Assembly: GCF_900103135.1 (NCBI RefSeq)
Contig: NZ_FNGO01000009.1
Coordinates: 1 to 64,000, forward strand
From: Halarsenatibacter silvermanii
Lineage (GTDB): Bacteria; Bacillota; Halanaerobiia; Halanaerobiales; Halarsenatibacteraceae
Direction: 5' to 3'
Length of the DNA: 64,000 nucleotides
Under the pieces are notes generated by a model. That model was not told the origin of the DNA. It saw only the letters and a list, made by a program, of their open reading frames with translations, and made no database searches. The stretch's first letter is position 1. The number at the start of each line of letters is the position of its first letter. This document shows positions 34,777-44,350 of this stretch, in pieces. The position numbers and the translations under genes were made by a program.

Positions 34777-35497
34777 GCGAACCGCCTATCAGTTTAGCGC
34801 CCACCTTACAGGCCAAGCTGCCGGGCAGACAATATTTTAAGGCCTTGAGGAGATAAACCATGTCTCCCGGCCGGGGATCGCGAGAAAGCTGAAAACGCTC
34901 GCTCTCACCTGGCAGAACATAGATCACATGAAGGCCCTCGAGTTCCTCCTCCCCGTAAACTTTGTAATCGGGATCTTCATCGGCCGCGGCATGGGCCCTT
35001 TCCAGAAGTTTATCGCGCTCTCCATATATCAACGCGTCAGTGGAACAGGCTTTAACGCAGGCCGGCTCGAGATTATTTCTCACCCGATCTATACAGAAGG
35101 TGCATTTGGCAGCGATCTCTTCGACGTTAGGCACATCGTAAGGACAGGCTTCCTCGCACATACCGCAGGCCACGCATGCTTCTCTGTCGATGATGACAAA
35201 TCCCTCTTCCGTGTGCGATATTGCTTCTGGCGGGCAGATATCGATACAATGGGCATCGGTACAGTGCACACAGGCCCGACGGCTGAAATCCCAGTTTACT
35301 TCATCTCCGTCCTCCCATTCGGTAAACTGCAAAAGATTCCAGGTTATGCGTGAAAGATCAGCCGGGTTCTGATAACTGCCGGTGTCCTGAAACTTCGTCT
35401 CCTCGGCCGGCAGTTCATTCCACTGCTTGCAGGCCGTCTGACAGGCCTTACAGCCCATACAACTGGTCACATCATTCAAGATTGCCATTTCAGTCAT
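34754..35497 (-). CDS. fdhB: Formate dehydrogenase iron-sulfur subunit
   Basis: Electron-transfer subunit of 247 residues with four 4Fe-4S clusters. Cys motifs appear in the family order: CMGCKACQTACKQW, CVHCTDAHCIDICPP, CVACGMCEEACPYDVP and CTFCIDRV, with a CVKACSTDAL return. It receives electrons from FdhA and would be carried across the membrane with it by Tat. No C-terminal membrane helix of the FdnH type is obvious; the tail is basic (SQKRKKRG). The start is three bases after fdhA, whose last codons contain its GGAGGGGAG. No cytochrome b subunit follows. Confidence 0.95.
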   Translation of the reverse strand: MTEMAILNDVTSCMGCKACQTACKQWNELPAEETKFQDTGSYQNPADLSRITWNLLQFTEWEDGDEVNWDFSRRACVHCTDAHCIDICPPEAISHTEEGFVIIDREACVACGMCEEACPYDVPNVEEIAAKCTFCIDRVRNNLEPACVKACSTDALIYGERDKLLERAHAAADEDPDYKVYGEEELEGLHVIYVLPGESERFQLSRDPRPGDMVYLLKALKYCLPGSLACKVGAKLIGGSQKRKKRG

Positions 35498-35500
35498 CGT

Positions 35501-38500
35501 TTACTCCCCTCCTTTGCGAATATCGCAGAGAAAAGCCTTGTATTCGGGGATGGTGGTGTTGGGATCACCTATAGAGGGAGCAAGGTCATTGGCCACGGGA
35601 CCGGTGGACATGCCAGCATAACCCCAGTGCCAGACAATTCCCACCATCTCAACTTCGCTGCCGTTTACGGAAAATGGCTTTATCCGCGGTGTAACGCAGG
35701 CAGCAGCTTCGATCTCTCCCCGAGGACTGGAAACAACTACTTCATCACCGCTTTCAACACCCATATCATCGGCCAGAGAGGGGCTTATCTCTACAAAGAG
35801 ATCGGGCATCGCTTCATTGAGCCAGGGCATATTTCTGGTGAGAATGCCGGTTTGATAGTGCTCGGTGACCCGATAGCTTGTAGCCACATAGGGATATTCT
35901 TCACTTCCCACACCAGCTCTTTGATCGGGATACCATTCTCGAACTGCGGGATTGAACTGGGTACCGGAGATCATATTTTCGATGGGACTCTCCCAGGGTT
36001 CATAGTGCTCGGGGAAGGGTCCTCCCGCCAGTCCGGGGGCAAAAAGCCGGGCCTGCAGCTCCGGCAGCATTATGAAGGGACTTTCAGCTGTCTCTTCCGG
36101 GGGAACGGAGGCATCAAAATCGGGCACATCGTTTCTCTGCCATTCACCGTTCTCCCACCAGATAACGGGTGTGTCCGGATTCCAGGGATTGCCTTCCGGA
36201 TCGGCTCCGGCCCGGTTATATATAATGCGGCGATTTAATGGCCAGGAGAAGGACCAGTCATGATGGCCTCCTATGCCCTCTGTCTCGGGCTCGCGTTTCA
36301 TGGTGGCGGGATTCTCATCATCTGCATAATAGCCGCTGTATATCCAGCTGCCGGCGGCGGTGGAACCATCTTCGGCGAGTTCGGTGAAATCAGCCACCAG
36401 CTCTTTATCCTCGGTGCGATAGCCGTTTAACTCCCTGGCAACGAGCTCGGGATCGGGCTTCTCACCGTAATCCCAATTCATTTCAACTATGGGTTCGGGC
36501 TTAACCCCGCCTTCTTCTTCGTAAAGCTCACGAACGCTTTTGAATATTCTGTCGGCAATCCAGAGATCGGATTTGGCATCTTCTGGAGGTTCTGCTGCCT
36601 GATGACGCCACTGTATCCAGCGGCCGCTGTTGGTTATTGAGCCATCTCTCTCTACATGCAGGGCTGCCGGCAGAAGGAATACCTCTGTCTTTATTTCGCT
36701 GCTGTCAACACCGGGTTCCTTCCAGAAGGAGGCGGTCTCAGATTCGAAGAGATCGACTGATATAAGCCAGTCGAGCTCGCCCATAAACTCGCGCTGATCG
36801 CCGGCAGAAGGCCCGCTCACAGCAGGATTATCGGCCCAGCTGATCAAACCATCAATCCCGCCCTTTTTCATTTCATTAAACATGCCGATATGGGATCGAT
36901 CCTTATCATCCATCTTGGGCAGATAATCATAGCAATAATCGTTATCCTCGCTGGCATTCTCTCCGTAAAACGCTTTGAGCAGGCTGACAAAGAAATCAGG
37001 CGTGTTTTTCCAGTAGCCGGATTCAGGAGTTTCCATCTCAAGGTAATCGGCCAGGGTAGGATGCAATTCCGCCCGGGGCACTCCCATATAACCGGGCACA
37101 AGATGAAAGAGCATTCCCGTATCGCAGGCTCCCTGGACATTGGATTGACCTCTCTGGGCGTTGACACCGCCACCGGCTACACCCATATTCCCCAAAAGCA
37201 GCTGCAGCATGGCTATTGAGCGCACGTTCTGAGAACCGTGGGTGAACTGGGTAATTCCCATGGCATACATAATATTGCCGGCTTTTTCGGGGGCACCTGT
37301 ATCCGTGTAAAGCTGGCAGAGCTCTTCGTATTTATCTTCGGGAGAACCAGTTATCTCGCATACCGTGCTGATATCGTAGCGAGAATAATGATCTTTCATC
37401 AGCTGAAATACGCAGCTGGGATCTTCCAGGCTCTCGTCTTTTTTGATATTGCCTTCATCATCGTATTGATAGGACCAGCTTTCCGTATCATAGGCGATCC
37501 TGCCATTTACATCAGCGGCTCCAGAGAACATGCCATCCTGAAAGTCGAATTCGGGATCGATGAGATAGGAGGCATTGGTAAAGTTTTTGATGTAATCTTC
37601 ATTGTATTTTTCGTTTTCTAAAACGTAATTGATAATCCCCGATAAAAAAGCTACATTGGTGCCGGGACGCATGGACACGTAAAGATCTGATACTGCCGCC
37701 GTCCTTGTATAACGGGGATCTACACAGACGAGTTTAGCATCATTTTCTTTTTGGGCTTTCTCGATCCATTTCATCGAAACAGGATGATTTTCAGCCGTAT
37801 TCAGACCGATATTGATGAAAACATCGGAATTTTGATAATCTATCCAGTGATTGGTCATGGCTCCTCTGCCAAACGTGTTGCCGAGACCGGCAACAGTGGA
37901 GGAGTGTCACAGACGGGCGCAGTGGTCTATATTTACAAGTCCCAATGCCCGGGTAAGTTTGTGGAAAATATAGTTTTCCTCATTGTTGACCATAGCGCTG
38001 CCCAGATGAGCAATTGAGGTGGTTCGATTGACAGTTACGCCTTCCTCGTCGACCTCTTCGAAAGTTTCATCCCGGGTGTTCTTGATTCGTTCGGCAATTT
38101 TCTCCAAAGCCCAGTCCCAATCCTTTACCTGCCATTTCTCACCGTGAGGCTCCCGGTAATACACCCTGGTAACTCGACCGGGATTTTTCCTGCCTTTACC
38201 CTCTTCATCATAAACTTTGCCCATATTAATCAGGGAACTTCCTTTGCTGCAGAGAGTACCCTCGCTGATAGGATGATCGGGGTCTCCCTCGATGTTTACC
38301 AGATCACCATCCTGACTATGACAGATCACTCCACACCCTACAGAACAAAACGGACAGATCGAGGTGGATTCTTCAGCATATTCGATTCTCAAAGACTCAT
38401 ATTCCTCAGCCTCGAGCACCCGATCGCTGCCGGAGCCAGCAAGCATTCCACCAGCAACCATACCCGAAACTTTGAAAAAATCTCTTCTCGTCAGAGGCAT
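35501..38500 (-). CDS. fdhA: Formate dehydrogenase catalytic subunit, selenocysteine at an in-frame UGA
   Basis: Molybdo/tungstopterin formate dehydrogenase of 999 residues oxidising formate to CO2. The N-terminus MPLTRRDFFKVSG is a Tat signal; CPFCSVGCGVICHSQ binds the 4Fe-4S cluster. Residue 198 is encoded by TGA at 37907-37909 in the context HCARL-U-HSSTVAGLGNTFGRG, exactly where this family has its active-site selenocysteine, so the two open frames flanking the TGA are one gene. A SECIS-like stem follows the TGA. The C-terminal dinucleotide-binding domain is complete. ATG follows GGGGGGGGAACTC. The protein belongs to a tatA-fdhE-fdhA-fdhB operon. Confidence 0.96.
37861..37909 (-). promoter_or_regulatory. 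Bacterial SECIS element in fdhA
   Basis: Directly after the UGA, on the minus strand, CTCCTC (lower arm) and GAGGAG pair, and the apical part GTTGCC-GGTCTC-GGCAAC has a GGTCT loop, the SelB-binding loop known from the E. coli formate dehydrogenase SECIS. Confidence 0.88.
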
Positions 38501-38519
38501 GAGTTCCCCCCCTTAATTT

Positions 38520-38640
38520 TAAAGTTAACTTTATCTGCTGTTTACAGGCATTTAAAATAAATACGACTTTAAGCCTAGTTATTTAATAAAGTTAATAAAG
38601 TTCTGAAATTTGCACCGACAAAAAAAGTTCTAACAACAAA
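38520..38640 (-). promoter_or_regulatory. Palindromic AT-rich upstream region of fdhA
   Basis: A perfect 14-base palindrome TAAAGTTAACTTTA (38520-38533) and the related run TTTAATAAAGTTAATAAAGTT (38580-38601) stand between fdhE and fdhA. They could be binding sites of a regulator that gives fdhAB its own promoter. The 183-base gap carries no gene. Confidence 0.45.
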
Positions 38641-38683
38641 AAAGCGTCTTTTTTCAATAGTTCGGATATCACCTCCACGCCTG

Positions 38684-39526
38684 TTATTTTTCTCCCAGCT
38701 CGTAACCCTCCTGGCGGGCCAATCTATCAAGATGCTGAGTCCCTATATCGTTGATCATCCAGGATAAACTGTCATGATGTTTTTCGGAGACTTTCTCCTC
38801 GTCGATCACCTTGAGATAGCCATCACAGCTGTCGCAGACATCGACGCGATAGGCTGATTCTTCCACCGTAAAATAGCGCTGGCCGTCGGCCTTCTCTTCT
38901 CCGCAGTGAGGACAGTAAAAACGATTATACTGCCATTCAGTAGAGCATACCCAGCACCAGAGACGCCGCTCGCCTCTTTCCCCGGTCAGCCGGGCAAGTT
39001 CCGGAATAGCTCCACAAATAGGACAGAAACTTTCCCGCCAGCTATCAGTGATCTTAGCTGAATTTTCGCCCTCCCGGGCCAGCCAGCTGAAAAAGGGCCT
39101 TATTGTGAAAAGCATCATTTGATTAAATAAATTTTTTTCCAGCGGCTGCTCCGCAGGTATTATCTCATCCTGCAGATAATTGATCAGCAGCTCATGTGCT
39201 GAAAAATCATCATCGGCAAGCAGATCGCGAAATTCCTCCAGATCAGAAAATTTCTTTTCCTCCTCCGAAAAAAATCCTAAAAACTCCCCGGTTATCTCCA
39301 GCATCACTTTTTCCACCTCTTCTCCGGGCAGATTCAGCTCACCCGGCCGCAAAAGAGGTTTGTCTGCGGAAGCTGGATTTTCGGGATAGCCAATATCTAC
39401 AGGGCTTATAGCCTCTGCGGTCAAGTTTTTCTGCACCTGAGAGTAGATTTCATCTAAATTTTCGTAAAATTTTTTCATTCCATCTGCCACGGGGGGAGGA
39501 TAGGTCAGCTGTCGGGATTTTTTCAT
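38684..39526 (-). CDS. fdhE: Formate dehydrogenase accessory protein FdhE
   Basis: Maturation protein of 280 residues needed for active formate dehydrogenase. The second half shows the rubredoxin-like zinc/iron knots of FdhE: FCPICGAIPEL (about residues 170-180), LWCWVCSTEWQYNRFYCPHCG and VDVCDSCDGYLKVID. The N-terminal half is helical and acidic. Start ATG overlaps the tatA stop by four bases (ATGA). It lies upstream of fdhA in the same direction. Confidence 0.93.
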   Translation of the reverse strand: MKKSRQLTYPPPVADGMKKFYENLDEIYSQVQKNLTAEAISPVDIGYPENPASADKPLLRPGELNLPGEEVEKVMLEITGEFLGFFSEEEKKFSDLEEFRDLLADDDFSAHELLINYLQDEIIPAEQPLEKNLFNQMMLFTIRPFFSWLAREGENSAKITDSWRESFCPICGAIPELARLTGERGERRLWCWVCSTEWQYNRFYCPHCGEEKADGQRYFTVEESAYRVDVCDSCDGYLKVIDEEKVSEKHHDSLSWMINDIGTQHLDRLARQEGYELGEK

Positions 39527-39696
39527 AGCTTTTCTTCCCCGCTGGATTCCATATCGCCGCCGTTACGGGCAGAACGTTTAAATTCGCCCAGACCTTTCCC
39601 CAGTGAGCGCCCTATTTCGGGCAGCCTGCCCGGTCCGAAGATCACCAGAATTATTACCAGCACAATTCCCAGCTCTTTGGCTCCCAGACCAAACAT
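39523..39696 (-). CDS. tatA: Twin-arginine translocase subunit TatA
   Basis: A 57-residue protein with one N-terminal membrane helix and an amphipathic helix: MFGLGAKELGIVLVIILVIF then FGPGRLPEIGRSLGKGLGEF, the TatA/TatE hallmark with the FGP hinge. ATG follows AGGGAGTGATGAG. It is the first gene of the formate dehydrogenase operon and its stop overlaps fdhE. Because FdhA carries a Tat signal, it may be a dedicated pore subunit; TatC is not in the window. Confidence 0.93.
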   Translation of the reverse strand: MFGLGAKELGIVLVIILVIFGPGRLPEIGRSLGKGLGEFKRSARNGGDMESSGEEKL

Positions 39697-39851
39697 CTCA
39701 TCACTCCCTTCTACAGATTTCTCCAGGAGGCAGTGTAATTTTCAGACTGCCGGCCGGAAGATTTGTTTGATTTTTCACATTATCTGATGTTAATTATATC
39801 ACTCCTCAATTTCCTTTGCAATGATTATCAATAGGCTCAGGTTTATTATGG

Positions 39852-40730
39852 CTAGAAACTGGCTGCCTCCAGCAGATTTTCGACATTTTTTACAGCCAGC
39901 ATGATCAAAAACATATCGGCGAATTCAAAATCCTCGGAATATGTATAAAAAGTCAGGGCTCCCTGCAGCCCGCTGTGCTTGAGCTCAAAGGGAAGGCCGA
40001 AAGCAGTTAAACGCGAATATTTAAGTCGTGAGTGTTGACAGCTGTAGATGAGAACCGGGCATTCCAGCTCGAGAGCACGGCTGAGGCCGTTTTTGCCGCT
40101 GTAAATTTCTCGCGCATTCAAGCCAGCTGTCAGCGGTAAATTACTGCCGCCGATATTTATTTCGTTTAAAAAAGCTCCCTTCGTCTTGAGCTCTAAAATC
40201 CATCCATCCTGATCGGAAACAGCTAATATGTGAGGCTTATTATCCAGAGCGGTTGTGATATAATCGATATAACGACTCACTATTTCCAGATACAGATTAT
40301 TTTGCTGCCGGCGCTCTGCAAGTTTTTCATCTGTGAGAGCTGAGGGTTCTTTGCTCCAATCCTCATCATCAAATTCAAGCCTTTCCAGCCTGACATCCCG
40401 CGTGAAAGTGAGTCCAAAATTATCATCGTCTATTATCTCTTTCCACCACTTCTCAAGGTGTTTGGGCTCCTGTTTTTGGCCATCGCTTTCTTTTTCTATG
40501 TTGCTGAAAAGCTCCCCCAGGGTGATACCCAGTGCTGAAGCTATTCTGCTTATCGACTTCAGCGAAGGGTTCTGGCTGCCCCGTTCGACGTTGGCAATAT
40601 AGCTGCGGTTTTGATAATCAGATCTTTCCGCCAGTTCCCTCTGAGTAAGCCCCCTGCGCTCCCGAAATTTTTTGATCCTCCTGCCCAGCCTTTCCATTAC
40701 AGCCCGATCATAATCAGTCTTTTTGGCCAT
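39852..40730 (-). CDS. XRE-type regulator with GAF-like sensor domain
   Basis: Transcription factor of 292 residues. Residues 12-75 form a Cro/C1 helix-turn-helix (RRGLTQRELAERSDYQNRSY, IANVERGSQNPSLKSISRIA). Residues 110-290 look like the GAF domain of AcoR-type activators, for example HILAVSDQDGWILELK and the FGLPFELKHSGLQGALTFYT return. ATG 40730 follows GAGGAGGGTGCAA; the in-frame ATG 40745 is inside that site. It reads toward the tatA-fdh operon in the same direction with a 155-base gap, so it is a candidate regulator of formate metabolism (inference). Confidence 0.82.
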   Translation of the reverse strand: MAKKTDYDRAVMERLGRRIKKFRERRGLTQRELAERSDYQNRSYIANVERGSQNPSLKSISRIASALGITLGELFSNIEKESDGQKQEPKHLEKWWKEIIDDDNFGLTFTRDVRLERLEFDDEDWSKEPSALTDEKLAERRQQNNLYLEIVSRYIDYITTALDNKPHILAVSDQDGWILELKTKGAFLNEINIGGSNLPLTAGLNAREIYSGKNGLSRALELECPVLIYSCQHSRLKYSRLTAFGLPFELKHSGLQGALTFYTYSEDFEFADMFLIMLAVKNVENLLEAASF

Positions 40731-40755
40731 TTGCACCCTCCTCATTTTTTTCTTA

Positions 40756-40933
40756 GGATCTTCTTGTATTCAGTTGGTTAAAAGGTGTGTAAAAAACCTC
40801 ATTTTGTTGTGTTTTACTTTATTTTGCTGATTCATTAAAGGATAAAATCAAAAAAATGTTATATCTTCCTGCCATCATTGTCATGATAGTTATCCTATAC
40901 GATATCTATCAACTGATAATAAAAAGAAGAACG
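40756..40933. mobile_element. MITE-like repeat, copy A (worn)
   Basis: Ends GGATCTTCTTGT and AAAAGAAGAACG are an imperfect terminal inverted repeat. The left arm continues with GGTGTGTAAAAAACCTCATT, and the right arm has TATACGATATCTATCAACTG, both shared with copies B (42149) and C (55986). No matching 8-base flanks remain (TTTTCTTA against AAAATATT). No gene inside. The rest of the gap to 41192 holds a terminator. Confidence 0.8.
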
Positions 40934-41079
40934 AAAATATTACATCCACCGGTAAGATTATAATAACATAAAAAGTAAATCATTTAAAACATATGCAATT
41001 GCAATGAAAATTTATCATCGATGATTATAATTATTCTGTCAATCACGATCTCTATGATCCAGATCGGACAATAAATTAA

Positions 41080-41117
41080 AATACCCCACCCAGCACCAGA
41101 TGCTAAAGTGGAGTATG
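41080..41117 (-). terminator. Terminator of the second nadE
   Basis: On the minus strand ATACTCCAC and GTGGGGTAT form a stem with an inner AGCA/TGCT arm, followed by TTTTAATTTATT. Confidence 0.65.
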
Positions 41118-41192
41118 TTAAACATATCAAGTATTTAAAACGAAAAATTTTCTACCTTAATCATTTTCTACCTTAATCGGTGTGTGTCCGGG

Positions 41193-41954
41193 TTAATTTT
41201 TCGCCTTTTCCAGAAGTTTATCGCGCTCGGGCAGGGGTGGGGTGTTGACCTTATGGCGAGAAGAATTTTCGAGCTCTTTTATTTTCTCTTTTGCTTCCTC
41301 GTCTTCTATCTCTTCCTCGAGAATATATTCATCTATCTTTTCATAACTCAAACCCATCTCCTCCTCATCGGTCTGTCCTTCCCACAGACCGGCCGAAGGA
41401 CGTCGCTCTATAATGGATTCAGGAATATCCAATTCCCGGGCCAGTTCTCTGACTTCAGTTTTTACCAGACTGGCCAGAGGAGAAATATCTACCGCTCCAT
41501 CACCGTATTTGGTGAAATAACCGGTCACAAGCTCGCTCTTATTTCCCGTGCCCACAACCAGATAATCCCAGCGGTTGGCAAGATAATAAAGTGCAGTCAT
41601 CCTGAGTCTTGGTTTGATGTTGCCGGCAGCCACTTTATCTTCGCCGGGATCTATATTTTTGAGCTCGGAAAGCATGGTGGCAAAAGTCTCGTTTAAATCA
41701 ACTTCTTCCGCCTTCATGTTTATTTTGTCGGAGACCAGATAAGCATCCTGTTTATCCAGAGGACTGCTGCAGCAGGGCATTATCAGGCCGAAACTGTTTT
41801 CTGGAAAAGCCCGTTTTAAAAGCGCAGCTGTAACAGAAGAATCTATGCCGCCGCTCAGACCGACTATACCGCCTTTTTTTCCCGCCTTTTCCACTCTTTT
41901 TTTTATCCAGTTTACCAGGTGATCAACGACTTCAGCGTAATTTAATTCCGCCAT
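41193..41954 (-). CDS. nadE: NAD+ synthase (NadE), canonical form
   Basis: Second ammonia-dependent NAD synthetase, 253 residues. The PP-loop GLSGGIDSSVTAALLKRAF is followed by GNIKPRLRMTALYYLANRWD, LVVGTGNKSELVTGYFTKYG, LVKTEVRELARELDIPE and SAGLWEGQTDEEEMG, the usual family sequence. It is closer to typical bacterial NadE than the copy at 28273. ATG 41954 follows GAGGAGGTCTTTTGAGT. It stands alone between MITE copies A and B. Confidence 0.93.
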   Translation of the reverse strand: MAELNYAEVVDHLVNWIKKRVEKAGKKGGIVGLSGGIDSSVTAALLKRAFPENSFGLIMPCCSSPLDKQDAYLVSDKINMKAEEVDLNETFATMLSELKNIDPGEDKVAAGNIKPRLRMTALYYLANRWDYLVVGTGNKSELVTGYFTKYGDGAVDISPLASLVKTEVRELARELDIPESIIERRPSAGLWEGQTDEEEMGLSYEKIDEYILEEEIEDEEAKEKIKELENSSRHKVNTPPLPERDKLLEKAKN

Positions 41955-42148
41955 ACTCAAAAGACCTCCTCTGCTTTTCCCTCAGCTGATTTTTTGAAAT
42001 CATAAATCAGAATAAAACTGATCTGAATTTCTTAATTCTCTTATCTGTAATTATACAGAAAAACAGATACTGATAACAGCTGAAGTGATTAAAAATGCAT
42101 GTATACTGGTATAATTTTGCTTAAAAGGGGGTGATGATATCGTTTTAT

Positions 42149-42285
42149 GGATCTTCTTGTCTTAAGTTAGTTAATAGGTGTGTCAAAAACCTCATTTTGT
42201 TGTACTGGAAGAGATAAAGCTGCGTTCACAATGAAATTTTTCCCCGATCCTATACGATATCTATCAACTGATAAAAGGAAGATCC
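42149..42285. mobile_element. MITE-like repeat, copy B, with 8-base target duplication
   Basis: An element of 137 bases begins GGATCTTCTTGTCTTAAGTT and ends CAACTGATAAAAGGAAGATC with a final C. CGTTTTAT stands directly on both sides (42141-42148 and 42286-42293), an 8-base target-site duplication. It shares GTGTGTCAAAAACCTCATTT and TATACGATATCTATCAACTG with the other copies. It carries no coding frame and depends on a transposase elsewhere. It ends 16 bases from the 3' end of the replication gene. Confidence 0.9.
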
Positions 42286-42301
42286 CGTTTTATATTTCCG
42301 G

Positions 42302-43630
42302 TCAGCCCTCTCCCGGCGGGGGAGTATTCCAGCCGTTTTGCTTCATCACTTCAGGATGTTCCGGATCCAGATATTCGTTCCCATCGCTGTCTATCAGATA
42401 ACGAGAATCGGATTCCTTCCTCTTTTTTTTCTGTGAACTGCCGCGGCTGGATCTATTTTTTTGGCCCTGCTTTTTGCTGCCGCGATTTTCTCTGTGTGAT
42501 GCGAGCATCTCCTCTACCTGTTCAACCGTTCCCAGACCTTTTTCACGCCAGTCTCTGAGAAGAGCCAGCGTGTAAGAAAGCGTGCCATCGCGACTGTTTA
42601 AGGCGGTGAGTTCGATAGCTTTTTTGATGATTGCTGATTTTGAATTTTGATCGGCCAGGGTCTCAGCTTCAAAGGCGGTCGGTTTTCGCTCGAAAACTCC
42701 CATAAAAGCGTCGATTATCTCCGGGGGGATGATTTTATCGATCTGTTTTTTTTGTCTGTAATCGCCTGATGTTTTTTGAGGGGGAGTCTCCTCGCGCGCG
42801 CTCGCGCGTTGCTCATGTTCTTCGGTTTTAGGGTCTTTAGTCTCTGTTGTAGTCTTTGAAGTAATCTCTGTAGTAGTCTCTGGTATTGCTGTTTCATTTT
42901 TCGAGTCTCGATGTTTCATATTTTTACTTCGAGGTTTCATTTTGAAATCTCGATCTTTCATATTGAAACCTCGATCATTAAAATTTGAAATATCGGAGCC
43001 GCCGGGGTTTATAGCCTTTTCATCCTTTTTTTGTGTATTATGTAAATTATCATCATCGGTCTGGAAATTATCTTTTGTGCATTTTTTCTTCTCCGCTTTT
43101 TTCTCAGCTTTTTCCTTGCGGGCAATCTTTTTTCCGGAATCGCCTGCACTTTTGTCTTCCTTTCTTTCGGTTTCTTTCAGACAGCGGGCGATATCCTTGT
43201 ACATCTTTTCAAAACGATATCCTTCGAGGTGATAACCGAGTTCGAGGAGATCTCGATTAACTTTGATCAGATTTACCCGATATTGTTTAGTTTTATCCCA
43301 GCTGTATTGAGGATTTTGCCGGGATTCAAGATAGCCCATCTCCTCAAGTTTTTTGACATAACGTGAAAGCGTGGGCTTGCTTTTGCCGAGCATTAATTCA
43401 TCGGCCAGGTCATCACTGGATTTATAAACCCAGCCCCCTGTCTTCGAGATATTCAGCTCTCTGCCCTCTGAACGGGCTCTTTTCTTTTCCTCTTCTATAA
43501 ATTTGTCGAAATCGCGGCGTCTTTCCGTCCAGTAGATGAACTGATTTAATATGAGTGCATACTTAAAATCACCGGTCAGTTCGACCAGTTCCTCCTTGAT
43601 CACGACTCGTTTGAGCTTCTCTGGAGCCAT
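42302..43630 (-). CDS. Plasmid/phage-type replication protein with DnaD-like C-terminus
   Basis: A protein of 442 residues. Residues 1-135 form a winged-helix part with KYALILNQFIYWTERRRDF and the recognition helix GKSKPTLSRYVKKLEEMGYL, as in replication initiators of Gram-positive plasmids and phages. A low-complexity Lys/Glu/Thr-rich linker follows, with repeats of M-K-x-R (DRGFNMKDRDFKMKPRSKNM) and a TTTEITSKTTTETK run. Residues 300-365 resemble a DnaD/DnaB_2 domain (IIPPEIIDAFMGVFERKPTAFE, GTLSYTLALLRDW). ATG follows GGGGGTTTATTATAG. Basic tail. Together with ParA it marks a plasmid-like unit. Confidence 0.78.
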   Translation of the reverse strand: MAPEKLKRVVIKEELVELTGDFKYALILNQFIYWTERRRDFDKFIEEEKKRARSEGRELNISKTGGWVYKSSDDLADELMLGKSKPTLSRYVKKLEEMGYLESRQNPQYSWDKTKQYRVNLIKVNRDLLELGYHLEGYRFEKMYKDIARCLKETERKEDKSAGDSGKKIARKEKAEKKAEKKKCTKDNFQTDDDNLHNTQKKDEKAINPGGSDISNFNDRGFNMKDRDFKMKPRSKNMKHRDSKNETAIPETTTEITSKTTTETKDPKTEEHEQRASAREETPPQKTSGDYRQKKQIDKIIPPEIIDAFMGVFERKPTAFEAETLADQNSKSAIIKKAIELTALNSRDGTLSYTLALLRDWREKGLGTVEQVEEMLASHRENRGSKKQGQKNRSSRGSSQKKKRKESDSRYLIDSDGNEYLDPEHPEVMKQNGWNTPPPGEG

Positions 43631-44350
43631 CTATAATAAACCCCCTTCTGTCTTTTAATCCGGGGAAGATAGAATATTATCAGGATTGCAGCAGACTTCA
43701 ACCTGCAGAGAAGAAAATTTAGGTTACAGGGGATAGCTTCTAAAGCAGAAAGAAAGGGTGGATTCTTAAGCTGGTATGCGAGGCTTTTGAGGGGAGTTTG
43801 GTCCGTATGAGCGGCAGTCTAACTTGAAGTGGCCCGACAAATCTGGTATACTTAATTCACGCTTATTTAGCGATAAATCGGAGCTGCTATTGGAGCTAGT
43901 CGCTCCGCAAATTAGTTTTAAATTGCTGATGAATTACCAGCACAGCAGTATATCTCTGGACTATCTGCCGGGAAAAGCAGATTGAGCCTCGCGCCCCTTT
44001 TATGAAGTTGTTAAGGGTTATCCCCATAACCCTTCTGCTTATCTGCTAACCATCCTGATTTCGACCTCCCGCGGATAGTCTTATTTTTTTTGTCTAAAAT
44101 AGCAGTTAGATTGAGGTTTTACCGTATACGCAGTCTGATTATAAAATATGCGTAGGTCAATTTTACTACTAATCCGCTGTGCTGTCAAAAAAAAATGTAT
44201 AAATATGTAGATGTATAGATGTATAAATACATAAATATTTACATAATTATTTCTGAAAATTATGTCTAAAAGCTATATTAAACTTTTGCTGGAAATATGC
44301 ATCCATTATATCATCGATTCGGCAGGCAGCAACCTCCAATGTTATCATGA
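43631..44350. other. Gene-free AT-rich region between rep and par genes
   Basis: No open frame of substance is present. It holds a 9-base inverted repeat AAGGGTTAT/ATAACCCTT (44013-44034) whose centre TTATCCCCA resembles a DnaA box, a GGAGC/GCTCC arm pair near 43893-43907, and from 44192 onward short A+T repeats with ATGTATA units. This is where a plasmid origin or the rep operator would be expected; that is inference. Confidence 0.5.
44192..44245. repeat. Iteron-like AT repeats, left of parAB
   Basis: Units of ATGTATAAATA/ATGTAGATGTATAGATG follow one another. ATGTATAGATGTATAAATA (44211-44229) recurs exactly at 45871-45889, and ATGTATAAATACATAAATA (44219-44237) recurs exactly at 46220-46238, on the far side of the partition genes. 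Confidence 0.75.

Noticed and set aside
35501-38500. Formate dehydrogenase as two genes or a frameshifted pseudogene
   Set aside because: The break is a single in-frame TGA at the family's selenocysteine site, followed by a GGTCT-loop stem, and the frame continues with the correct sequence.
42790-42815. CGCGCGCGCTCGCGCG run as Z-DNA or a recombination site
   Set aside because: It codes for an Arg/Ala/Ser stretch inside the replication protein and has no partner copy.
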